51,690 nt of DNA from Streptomyces humi (GTDB lineage: Bacteria > Actinomycetota > Actinomycetes > Streptomycetales > Streptomycetaceae), in NCBI RefSeq assembly GCF_001005085.2, contig NZ_LBMU02000130.1, positions 1 to 51,690 on the forward strand, read 5' to 3'. The stretch's first letter is position 1; each line of letters begins with the position of its first letter. The notes below the pieces were generated by a model. It worked only from the letters and a program-made list of their open reading frames with translations. It did no database searches and had not been told where the DNA came from. Shown piece after piece: positions 8,630 through 15,795 of this stretch. The position numbers and the translations under genes were made by a program.

Positions 8630-8692
8630 GCTCTATTCTCGCTGACAACGCCGCCGGAGTATGTCGACTTGACGTCATTGATTGGCGGGTTT

Positions 8693-8711
8693 CGTACGAA
8701 AGGCTCGTACG
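8693..8711. promoter_or_regulatory. palindrome upstream of the T4SS-like operon
   Basis: Perfect 7-bp arms CGTACGA and TCGTACG are separated by 5 bp. The palindrome lies 64 bp upstream of the first gene's GTG, a typical place for a dimeric repressor or activator to bind. No regulator can be matched to it. Confidence 0.45.
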
Positions 8712-8860
8712 GTCACTCTGTGTATCACGGCAGGTCACGCCGGGCAATGAGGCCTGAGCGGAACCTGTGGTGTGGTTCCGTCGTTGACCCCTTTCACGCC
8801 CTGGCACGCTTTTTGACGGCCAGTCGGGTGAACGCCACCGATCCGATGTTCTCATGACGA

Positions 8861-8889
8861 ACGGGCCGCGGCTGGTTGCCGCGACCCGT
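8861..8889 (-). terminator. terminator of the first sedolisin gene
   Basis: A 12-bp stem with one mismatch (8861-8872 with 8878-8889) and a 5-nt loop lies 19 bp past the sedolisin stop. There is no long T run, as usual in Streptomyces. It separates the protease from the divergent T4SS-like operon region. Confidence 0.7.
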
Positions 8890-8907
8890 GGGGGAGAGGG
8901 GCTGGTG

Positions 8908-10215
8908 CTAGTTGGCGAAGGCGCTGACGCCCTCGGGGGTGCCCCAGCCGGTCGGGCCGTCGTAGCCGGTCTCGGCGGTGCAGAAGTACGCGGTGGAGCA
9001 GGAGCCGTTGTAGCCGCTCGTCACGTCGTTGAGGGACGAGGTGCCCGCGTAGTCGTAGGGGTACTGCGCCGGGTAGGTGCCGCTGGCCGGGGTGCCGGCG
9101 AGGGCGTAGACGCCGGCGATGATCGGGGCGGAGACGCTGGTGCCGCCGAAGGTGTACCAGCCGGCGGTGACGCCGTAGGAGTCGTAGACGGAGACGCCGG
9201 TTGCGGGGTCGGCGACCGCGGAGACGTCGGACTCCATGCGCTTGGTGCAGCCGGTGTCGGTCTGCCAGCTGGGCTTGGCGTCGTAGGCGGAGCAGCCGGA
9301 GCCGGTGCCCTCGGAGCTGGAGGTGCGCCAGACGGACTCGGTCCAGCCGCGGGTGGTGGAGGCGGTGGAGAGCTTGGTGCCGCCGACGGCGGTGACGTAC
9401 TGGGAGGTCGCCGGGTACTCGGCGCCGTAGCCGCTGTCACCGGCGGAGACGGTGATCGCGACGCCCGCGTGCTTGTAGTACGAGGTGTCGTACGACGTCT
9501 GGGAGGAGGACTCGGAGCCGCCGTAGCTGTTGGAGACGAACTTGGCGCCGAGGGCGACGGCCTCGTTCTCCGCGGTGCCGAGGTTGGCGTAGCTGGCGCT
9601 GGTGGCCTCGACGAGGGTGATGTTGCACAGCGGGCAGATCGCGGAGGCCATGTCGAGGTCGAGGGAGATCTCCTCGGACCAGCCGGCGTCGGAGGAGGGC
9701 AGCGAGGTGGTGGAGCCGGTCTGGGAGACCTTCTTGAAGCAGCCGTTGGCCGTGGTGCAGGCGGACAGGCCGTAGTACGAGCGGTAGGTGGCGAGGTCCG
9801 CCTCGGCGTTCGGGTCGTTGTAGGCGTCGACGATCGCGATCGTCTCACCGGAGCCGTTGGAGGCGGCGGCGGAGGTCAGGCCGTAGGCCGACCGCAGGTT
9901 GGTGGGGCTGTAGCCGGACGGGGTGGAGGCGTCGGCGGCCTTGGGGGTGACGCCGGTCCGCGCGGCCTGCTGCTTCTGGAAGGCGGTGAGGCCGCCGGTG
10001 ACGCGGTAGGACTTGCAGGTGAGGTCGCCCGTGTGTCTGGGGGTGGCACAGGGGGTGGCGACGTAGGTCACCTTGCCGGCCGCGGTGGGAGTCGCGTCGG
10101 CCTGGACGGCGGTTCCGAGGCCGACGAACATCAGCGCGGCGGTGGCCGTCGCGGCGGTGCCCAGTCGGCGCCAACCGCTGCGCAGCGAGGATCTGTTGGG
10201 GGGAGTGGAACGCAT
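8908..10215 (-). CDS. secreted sedolisin-family (S53) serine-carboxyl peptidase
   Basis: This 435-aa secreted protease has an N-terminal signal peptide (basic start, hydrophobic core about 20-38) and a short pro-region with the conserved YSPTNLRSAYGL element (about 102-113). The S53 catalytic set is present: E182 and D186 in the ExxLD helix, D260 in SAGDSG for the oxyanion site, and S360 in GGTSVSAP. A C-terminal D397 (NDVTSG) and GPTGWGTP match the calcium-binding end of the family. Sedolisins are endopeptidases or tripeptidyl peptidases, usually most active at acidic pH. The start at 10215 has an excellent AGGAGG 8 nt upstream. It is a close paralogue of the protease gene at 10604-11971. 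An upstream palindrome is shared by both. Confidence 0.9.
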   Translation of the reverse strand: MRSTPPNRSSLRSGWRRLGTAATATAALMFVGLGTAVQADATPTAAGKVTYVATPCATPRHTGDLTCKSYRVTGGLTAFQKQQAARTGVTPKAADASTPSGYSPTNLRSAYGLTSAAASNGSGETIAIVDAYNDPNAEADLATYRSYYGLSACTTANGCFKKVSQTGSTTSLPSSDAGWSEEISLDLDMASAICPLCNITLVEATSASYANLGTAENEAVALGAKFVSNSYGGSESSSQTSYDTSYYKHAGVAITVSAGDSGYGAEYPATSQYVTAVGGTKLSTASTTRGWTESVWRTSSSEGTGSGCSAYDAKPSWQTDTGCTKRMESDVSAVADPATGVSVYDSYGVTAGWYTFGGTSVSAPIIAGVYALAGTPASGTYPAQYPYDYAGTSSLNDVTSGYNGSCSTAYFCTAETGYDGPTGWGTPEGVSAFAN

Positions 10216-10483
10216 GCGTGCAGCCTCCTGATGTTCCTGATGGGGTGGAACAGTTCGAACAGGGGCGGTGCGGGTGCGATCTGGTGAGGCGGTCCGCGAA
10301 GAGAATCCTTTGTTGAGTACGCGACAACAAGGGGCTTAGGGAATCCTTACTTCCGCATTGCCGAACGCGGCCTTCGCGTGACCCGGTGATGGCTGCCCGT
10401 TGTCCTGCGGGTGACGGCTGCTTGACTCGACTCACAGCTGGTTCACTGGAGTTGCAAAGCCGGTGGAAACGGCAGGTCGCGAA
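10216..10483. other. intergenic region upstream of the first sedolisin gene
   Basis: This stretch carries the ribosome site, an approximately 95-nt leader, the palindrome at 10310-10330 and the conserved box at 10340-10356. Beyond that, up to the terminator of the next gene, I see no coding potential. Confidence 0.6.
10310..10356 (-). promoter_or_regulatory. shared sedolisin promoter box and operator, copy 1
   Basis: A 21-bp element (10310-10330) with perfect arms TTGTTG and CAACAA around AGTACGCGA is followed 9 bp later by GGAATCCTTACTTCCGC (10340-10356). Nearly the same pair occurs upstream of the second sedolisin gene. On the minus strand the box reads GCGGAAGTAAGGATTCC, whose AAGGAT resembles a -10 hexamer, so the palindrome would lie at or just after the transcription start. 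That arrangement suits repression. The regulator is unknown. Confidence 0.6.
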
Positions 10484-10516
10484 AGACGGGCCACGGCCGG
10501 ATGCCGTGGCCCGTCT
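10484..10516 (-). terminator. terminator of the second sedolisin gene
   Basis: A perfect 14-bp stem (10484-10497 with 10503-10516) has a 5-nt loop and ends in TTTC on the minus strand. It lies 87 bp past the stop of the second sedolisin. Confidence 0.8.
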
Positions 10517-10603
10517 CTCTTGCGCTGCCGCCGAGGGGACCCCACGTCCCCCTCACGGTGGCGGCTCCCCGTGACCCGACGGGGAGGTCGGTCTCCGAAG
10601 GGC

Positions 10604-11971
10604 TCAGCCGGTGAAGGCGTCGGTCCCCTCGGGGGTGCCCCAGCCGGTCGGACCGTCGTAGCCCGACTCGGCGGTGCAGAAGTACGCGGTCGAGCAGGAG
10701 CCGTTGTTGCCGCTCGTCACGTCGTTCAGGGCCGAGGTGCCGGCCGCGTTGTACGGGTACTGGGCCGGGTAGTCGCTGCTGCCCGGGGTGCCGGCCAGGG
10801 CGTACACCGAGGCGATGAGCGGCGAGGAGGCGCTGGTGCCGCCGTAGGTGTTCCAGCCCGTGCCGTCGTCGCCGTAGGAGTCGTAGACGGAGACGCCGGT
10901 GGCGGGGTCGGCGACCGCGGAGACGTCCGCGATCATGCGCTTCGAGCAGCCGGTGTCGGTCTGCCAGCTGGGCTTGGCGTCGTAGGAGGAGCAGCCCGAG
11001 CCGGTGCCCTCGGTGCTAGACGTCTTCCACACCGACTCGGTCCAGCCGCGGCTGTTGGAGGAGGTGGAGAGCTTGGTGCCGCCGACGGCGGTCACGTACC
11101 GGGAGGCGGCGGGGTACTCGGCGCCGTACGCCTCGTCACCGGCGCTCGCGGTGATGGCCACGCCCGCGTGCTTGTAGTACGAGGTGTCGTACGACGTGTC
11201 CGACGACGACTCGGAGCCGCCGTAGCTGTTGGAGATGAACTTGGCGCCCAGCTTGACGGCCTCGTTCACCGCGGTGCCCAGGTTGGCGTCGGAGGCCGAC
11301 TTCGCCTCGACCAGCAGGATGTTGCAGTTGGGGCAGGTCGCGCTGACCATGTCGAGGTCGAGGGACTCCTCGCCGGCCCAGCCGCTGTCGGCGGACGGGA
11401 GCGAGGTGGTGGAGCCGGTCTGGGAGACCTTCTCGAAGCAGCCGTTGTCGGTGGTGCAGTCCGACAGGCCGTAGTACGAGCGGTAGGTGGCGAGGTCCGC
11501 CTCGGCGTTCGGGTCGTCGTACGCGTCGACGATCGCGACGGTCTCGCCCGAGCCGTTCGCGGCGGCGGCGTCGGTCAGGCCGTAGGCCGACTGGATGTCC
11601 GAGGGGCCGTATCCGGTGGGGGAGTCGGACGCGGCGTTCGGCTTGACGGTCCTCGGCGCGATGCCCTTGAGGGCGGCCTGCTTCTCCATGAAGGCGGTGG
11701 TGCCGCCGGTGACCCGGAGGGCGTCGCAGGCGGCGAAGCCCTTCTTCGGGGTGGCACCGCAGCCGGCCTTCTCGTACTGGACGTGGGCCTTCGCGACCTG
11801 GGCGGCGACGGTCCTGGCGCTCACCTTGTGGGTGACGTCCGCGGTGGCCGCGGTGGCGTGCGCAGCGGTGCCGAGGCCGGCGGCGGCGAGCGCCGCGGTG
11901 GCCGCGAGGGCGGTGCCGATCCGGCGCCGTCTACCGCTGCTGTGGGGGGTGTCGGGGGTGGTCGTACGCAA
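10604..11971 (-). CDS. secreted sedolisin-family (S53) peptidase, paralogue 2
   Basis: This 455-aa protease is very similar along its length to the 435-aa neighbour, with a longer pro-region (about 40-125). Catalytic residues by alignment are E201 and D205 (EESLD), D279 (SAGDEAYG) and S380 (GGTSASSP). The residues after the oxyanion Asp (EA in place of SG) and the SSP in place of SAP differ from the paralogue, hinting at altered specificity. The start is TTG 11971 with AGGAGG 7 nt ahead. A signal peptide with a hydrophobic core at about 19-38 is present. The pair probably arose by tandem duplication and shares its upstream regulatory elements. Confidence 0.9.
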   Translation of the reverse strand: MRTTTPDTPHSSGRRRRIGTALAATAALAAAGLGTAAHATAATADVTHKVSARTVAAQVAKAHVQYEKAGCGATPKKGFAACDALRVTGGTTAFMEKQAALKGIAPRTVKPNAASDSPTGYGPSDIQSAYGLTDAAAANGSGETVAIVDAYDDPNAEADLATYRSYYGLSDCTTDNGCFEKVSQTGSTTSLPSADSGWAGEESLDLDMVSATCPNCNILLVEAKSASDANLGTAVNEAVKLGAKFISNSYGGSESSSDTSYDTSYYKHAGVAITASAGDEAYGAEYPAASRYVTAVGGTKLSTSSNSRGWTESVWKTSSTEGTGSGCSSYDAKPSWQTDTGCSKRMIADVSAVADPATGVSVYDSYGDDGTGWNTYGGTSASSPLIASVYALAGTPGSSDYPAQYPYNAAGTSALNDVTSGNNGSCSTAYFCTAESGYDGPTGWGTPEGTDAFTG

Positions 11972-12309
11972 CGTACAGCCTCCTGGGAGAGGGGACAGAG
12001 GCCTGCGGGTGGGGGGCCACCGGCGTGGTTGCCGGTGGGGGCGGCGGCGGCCCGCGACGAACCATCGCGTTGTTGGGTACGCGACAACAAGATGGGTTTC
12101 GGAATCCTGACTTCCGCGTTACTGAAGCGCGGGAAGGGCTTACTGATCATTGGGGGCCGGATGGCCGGAGGTTGGGGTTCGGTTGACCCGGCAGGCCGAA
12201 GTGCCCGCTACGCAATGCGCGTTGACGACGCATCAGGGGTCGTATGGATCGGGTGCCGGGGGGTGCGGTCGTGGGGTGCGGTCCGCCGCCGGCGGGGCGT
12301 GCCCCGGTG
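11972..12309. other. intergenic region upstream of the second sedolisin gene
   Basis: This region contains the leader, palindrome and box of the second sedolisin (12070-12117). The remaining part up to the TetR stop at 12310 shows no convincing gene. Confidence 0.6.
12070..12117 (-). promoter_or_regulatory. shared sedolisin promoter box and operator, copy 2
   Basis: The 21-bp palindrome (12070-12090; arms TTGTTG and CAACAA) differs from copy 1 by one central base (G for A). After 10 bp comes GGAATCCTGACTTCCGC (12101-12117), identical to copy 1 in 16 of 17 positions. Surrounding DNA is much less alike, so these blocks look selectively conserved. Confidence 0.6.
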
Positions 12310-12912
12310 TCAGCGGGGCTTGAGGCCGTGCAGCAGGAGGTGGATGTAACCCTCCAGGCCGACCAGGGCCTCGTCCGGGGGCAGTGCGCAGGCGGCGATC
12401 AGGCTGGCGAGGCCGTGCACGCCCGCCGCGGCGGCGAGGGTGAGCCGCTCCGGATCGCCCTCGATGATCTCGCCGCGCCGCTGCGCCTCCGCGGTCAGCC
12501 GCACGAAGGAGCCCATGGACATGTCGACGGCGTCGGCCAGTTGCGCGTCGATGTCCGGGTCGTGCTTGCGGGCGAACATCAGCTCCAGCAGCTCGGGGTT
12601 GTCGATGGCGAAGGTGAGGTAGGCGCGGGCGAGCGAGGTGAGGCGCGGTTCCAGGGGGGCGTCGGGCAGGTCCGCGGCGGCCAGCGCGCCGTTCAGGCGG
12701 TCGTATCCGGCGAGCGCGAGCGCGTCCAGGAGGGCCTGCTTGTCCTTGAAATGCCGGCCGGGGGCGGCATGGCTCACCCCGATGTCGCGGGCCAGCTCGC
12801 GCAGGGACAGGGCGGTGGCGCCCTTCTCGCGCAGGGTGCGCTCGGCGCTGGTGAGCAGGGCGGCGCGCAGGTCTCCGTGGTGGTAGGGGCGGCTTGGCGG
12901 CATGGGCGCCAT
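12310..12912 (-). CDS. TetR/AcrR-family transcriptional regulator
   Basis: This 200-aa protein has a TetR-type N-terminal domain: ALLTSAERTLREKGATALSLRELARDIGVSHAAPGRHFKDKQALLDAL (about 18-63), with the recognition helix around 46-56. A ligand-binding C-terminal domain follows. It probably represses the divergent SDR gene and itself from the 126-bp spacer, which contains an array of 18-bp repeats. The start is ATG 12912; ATG 12903 is an alternative. A -10-like TACATC lies 8 bp upstream of 12912, so the mRNA may be leaderless. Confidence 0.85.
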   Translation of the reverse strand: MAPMPPSRPYHHGDLRAALLTSAERTLREKGATALSLRELARDIGVSHAAPGRHFKDKQALLDALALAGYDRLNGALAAADLPDAPLEPRLTSLARAYLTFAIDNPELLELMFARKHDPDIDAQLADAVDMSMGSFVRLTAEAQRRGEIIEGDPERLTLAAAAGVHGLASLIAACALPPDEALVGLEGYIHLLLHGLKPR

Positions 12913-12932
12913 CGTAGCCCGATGTAGCCGCC

Positions 12933-13022
12933 GTCAGCTTTGTGGTCACTGTCAGCTTTGTTGGCACCGTCAGCTTTGTTGGCATCGCCATCTTTGTTGT
13001 CGTTGACATCATTGTTGTCGAC
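12933..13022. repeat. array of five degenerate 18-bp direct repeats in a divergent promoter region
   Basis: Five contiguous 18-bp units (starting 12933, 12951, 12969, 12987, 13005) share the core CTTTGTTG with GTCAG ahead of it. The first three are the most alike and later ones decay towards the SDR promoter. They fill the spacer between the TetR and SDR genes, which suggests a multi-site operator, although slippage-derived DNA without function is possible. Confidence 0.75.
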
Positions 13023-13031
13023 GCCTACATT
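13003..13031 (+). promoter_or_regulatory. promoter of the SDR gene (leaderless)
   Basis: A perfect -35 TTGACA (13003-13008), a 17-bp spacer and a -10 TACATT (13026-13031) lie just ahead of ATG 13038. The start codon falls at the expected transcription start and there is no Shine-Dalgarno motif, so the transcript should be leaderless. The -35 lies inside the repeat array. Confidence 0.75.
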
Positions 13032-13037
13032 GGCGCC

Positions 13038-13946
13038 ATGGCTGAGAAGAACCACAAGTGGAACGCGAGCGATCTCCCCGACCTCACCGGCCGTACGGCC
13101 GTGGTCACCGGCGCCAACAGCGGCCTGGGCCTGGCGGCCACGGACGCGCTGGCGCGGGCGGGCGCCCATGTGGTGCTCGCGGTGCGCGATCCGGAACGCG
13201 GCCGGGCCGCCGCGGCGAAGGTGCCCGGCAGTACCGAGGTGCGCCGCCTGGACCTGGCGGACCTGTCCTCGGTACGGGAGTTCGCGGCCGGCTGGGACCG
13301 CCCGCTGGACCTGCTGATCAACAACGCGGGCGTGATGATGCTGCCGGAGCTGCGCACCGCCGACGGCTTCGAGATGCAGTTCGGCACCAACCACCTGGGC
13401 CACTTCGCGCTGACCAACCTGCTGCTGCCGCACGTCACCGACCGGGTGGTGACCGTCTCCTCGGGCCTGCACCGGGGCGGCGACGGCGTGATCCACTTCG
13501 ACGACGTCAACCTGCGCGCCAACTACAGCCCCACTCGCGCCTACGCCCAGTCCAAGCTGGCGAACCTCCTCTTCACCCTGGAGCTCCAGCGTCGCCTCAC
13601 CGAGGCCGGCTCCCGGGTGCGCGCCCTGTCCGCACACCCCGGCTACGCGGCGACCAACCTCCAGAGCCACCACGCCAACCCGCTCGCCCGCCTCGGACTG
13701 GGCCTCGGCAACCGGCTGCTCGCCCAGGACGACCGGGCGGGCACGCTGCCCACGCTGTACGCGGCGACCCGCGACCTGCCGGGCGCGAGCTACGTCGGTC
13801 CGGACGGCCTGGGGGAGATGCGGGGCGCGCCGACGCTGGTGGGCCGCAGCCGGGCGGCGAGCGACCCGGAGGCGGCGCGCCGGCTGTGGACGCTGTCGGA
13901 GGAGATGACGGGGGTGAGGTGGGCGCTCGGCGCGCGGACCGCGTGA
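13038..13946 (+). CDS. short-chain dehydrogenase/reductase
   Basis: This 302-aa NAD(P)-dependent oxidoreductase belongs to the classical SDR superfamily, of the retinol-dehydrogenase-like subgroup. The cofactor motif TGANSGLG is at 24-31, NNAG at 95-98, the catalytic Ser at 141 or 142, and YAQSK gives Y169 and K173. The start at 13038 is set by the adjacent leaderless promoter; upstream in-frame codons are merely the translated repeat array. Divergence from a TetR regulator suggests induction by a small hydrophobic compound. The substrate is unknown. Confidence 0.88.
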   Translation: MAEKNHKWNASDLPDLTGRTAVVTGANSGLGLAATDALARAGAHVVLAVRDPERGRAAAAKVPGSTEVRRLDLADLSSVREFAAGWDRPLDLLINNAGVMMLPELRTADGFEMQFGTNHLGHFALTNLLLPHVTDRVVTVSSGLHRGGDGVIHFDDVNLRANYSPTRAYAQSKLANLLFTLELQRRLTEAGSRVRALSAHPGYAATNLQSHHANPLARLGLGLGNRLLAQDDRAGTLPTLYAATRDLPGASYVGPDGLGEMRGAPTLVGRSRAASDPEAARRLWTLSEEMTGVRWALGARTA

Positions 13947-14057
13947 ACGGCCGGCCGGAGTGAACGCCCAGGTGGTGGACGGCGGACGGTCCCGCCGACG
14001 GACCTGGATACGGTGAGCCGACACGATGTGCACGACGGCTCTCCGGGAGGTGGCGGT

Positions 14058-14822
14058 ATGACCGCCGGCGCCGTGGACTTCACCCTCACCGGACGAACGG
14101 CCCTGGTGACCGGGTCCGTCCGGGGGCTGGGGCTGGAGATGGCGCGGGGCCTGGCGGGCGCCGGCGCGCGGGTGGTCCTCAACGGGCGGGACACGGTGGC
14201 GCTGGAAGCGGCGGCGGCCCGGCTGCGTGACGAGGGCCTGGACGTGACCGGTGCGGCCTTCGACGTGACGGACCGGGCGGCGGCCCAGGACGCGGTGAGC
14301 GCCGTCGGCGCCCTCGACATCCTGGTCAACAACGTGGGCCACCGGGACCGCAGGGGCGTCCACGAGATGCCCCCGGACGAGCTGTCAACGATGCTCGACA
14401 CCCATCTGACCTCGGCGTACGCGCTCAGTCAGACGGTCGCCCGGAGCCTGGCGGCCCGTGACACACCGGGGCGCATCATCAACGTCTCCTCCGTGGTCGG
14501 CCAGTTGGGCCGCACCGGTGACGTCGCCTACGCCACGGCGAAGGCGGGCCTCGACGGCCTGACCCGGGCGCTGGCGGCCGACCTCGGCCCGAGCGGCACG
14601 ACGGTCAACTCGGTGGCCCCGGGCACGTTCGCCACGGACGTCGACGCCGCCCTGGCCGAGGACCCGGAGTGGGCCACCTGGCTGCGCACCCGGACGGCGC
14701 TGGGCCGCTGGGGACGGCCGCCGGAGATCGCGGGCATCGTCGTCTTCCTGGCGAGCGACGCGGCGTCCTTCATCACGGGTCAGACGATCGCGGTGGACGG
14801 CGGGATGACGACCACGTTCTGA
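14058..14822 (+). CDS. short-chain dehydrogenase (gluconate 5-dehydrogenase-like)
   Basis: This 254-aa SDR has the TGSVRGLG cofactor motif (18-25), NNVG in place of NNAG (91-94), catalytic S145, Y158 and K162 (YATAK), and the C-terminal signature FITGQTIAVDGGMTTTF. It most resembles gluconate 5-dehydrogenase or 3-oxoacyl-ACP reductase-like enzymes. The start at ATG 14058 is supported by GGGAGG 7 nt upstream, over a GTG at 14013. It follows the first SDR by 111 bp on the same strand and may be co-transcribed with it. Confidence 0.85.
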   Translation: MTAGAVDFTLTGRTALVTGSVRGLGLEMARGLAGAGARVVLNGRDTVALEAAAARLRDEGLDVTGAAFDVTDRAAAQDAVSAVGALDILVNNVGHRDRRGVHEMPPDELSTMLDTHLTSAYALSQTVARSLAARDTPGRIINVSSVVGQLGRTGDVAYATAKAGLDGLTRALAADLGPSGTTVNSVAPGTFATDVDAALAEDPEWATWLRTRTALGRWGRPPEIAGIVVFLASDAASFITGQTIAVDGGMTTTF

Positions 14823-14837
14823 GCACACGGCCGCCAA

Positions 14838-14871
14838 GAACCGCCCGGCGGGACGGCCGCAAGGGCGGTTC
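14838..14871 (+). terminator. terminator after the SDR pair
   Basis: A 9-bp perfect stem (14838-14846 with 14863-14871, GAACCGCCC and its complement) has a 16-nt G+C-rich loop, 15 bp after the SDR stop and ahead of the protease gene. Confidence 0.65.
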
Positions 14872-14933
14872 ACAGCGAAAAATCAGGGAAGTCGGGAACC
14901 GATTCTCACCTTCGTGGGACACAGTGGAGCCTG

Positions 14934-15704
14934 ATGAAGCGCACCTCACGCATCTATGTCACCTCGCGCCGCGTCGCGCTCTGTGCCGTGGTCGTCCTGG
15001 CCGCCACCTCGGCCTCCGTCGCGGCGGCCGAAGAGGCGGCGGGACCGTTCGGGGTGACCGCCGTGGTGGGGACCACCACCGACAGCGCCCGGGTCGGGGC
15101 GCTGTTCAGCGCCGACAAGGCCGGCAGCCTCTCCGGGAACCACTTCTGCACCGCCTCCGTGGTGCACAGCCCGCAGCGCGACCTCATCGTCACCGCCGCG
15201 CACTGCGTCGACGGGGACGACGGCACGGGGCTCGTGTTCGTGCCCGGGTACCGGGACGGGCTGGCGCCGTACGGGGTGTGGAAGGTCGGCCGGCGGTACC
15301 TGCCCGACGGCTGGTCGCACGGGCAGGACGAGGACAGCGACGTCGCCTTCGCCGCCGTGCAGGACCGGGCCGGCAAGCGGGTCGAGGACGTCACCGGGGC
15401 CAACCGGTTCGTCACCGGTGTCGCCACCGGCGCCACCCCGGTGACCGTCACCGGGTATCCCGACTCCCGTGAGGTGCCGGTCGACTGCACCAACCGGCCC
15501 GTCGCCCACAGCGCCACCCAACAGCGGATCGACTGCCCGGAGTTCACCGGGGGCACCAGCGGGAGCCCCTGGGTGAACGGTGACCACGAGGTGGTCGGCG
15601 TGCTGGGCGGGCACGAGCAGGGCGGGTCCACGCCCGACATCTCGTACAGCGTGGTGCTCGGCGGCGGGGCCGCCGAGCTGTTCAGGGACGCCACCGCCCG
15701 GTGA
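14934..15704 (+). CDS. secreted trypsin/V8-like serine protease
   Basis: This 256-aa chymotrypsin-fold protease has a Sec signal peptide (basic 1-13, hydrophobic 14-31, AAA before E33). The triad is H90 in TAAHC, D136 in DEDSDVAFA and S209 in GGTSGSPW. The S1-site context (TGGTSGSPW, then GVLGGHEQGG) resembles glutamyl-endopeptidase-like secreted proteases. The start at 14934 has GGAG 5 nt ahead. It is the third exported protease gene within 7 kb. Its target is unknown. Confidence 0.88.
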   Translation: MKRTSRIYVTSRRVALCAVVVLAATSASVAAAEEAAGPFGVTAVVGTTTDSARVGALFSADKAGSLSGNHFCTASVVHSPQRDLIVTAAHCVDGDDGTGLVFVPGYRDGLAPYGVWKVGRRYLPDGWSHGQDEDSDVAFAAVQDRAGKRVEDVTGANRFVTGVATGATPVTVTGYPDSREVPVDCTNRPVAHSATQQRIDCPEFTGGTSGSPWVNGDHEVVGVLGGHEQGGSTPDISYSVVLGGGAAELFRDATAR

Positions 15705-15795
15705 GACGGCGTCATGTGCGCCTTCCTGCTGTGAAATAGCGCCACTCTCGGCCGAAATGGCGTTGAACAGCCCTGCCATGGGGGAGGGTTGGGGC

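Noticed and set aside
8854..12349. Long plus-strand open frames (477 and 628 aa) opposite the sedolisins
   Set aside because: Low-complexity Gly/Arg/Val composition and exact antisense position to two clear proteases.
14881..14933. ECF-type promoter (GGAAC at 14895-14899) before the trypsin-like protease
   Set aside because: No matching -10 at the right distance. One hexamer alone is not evidence.
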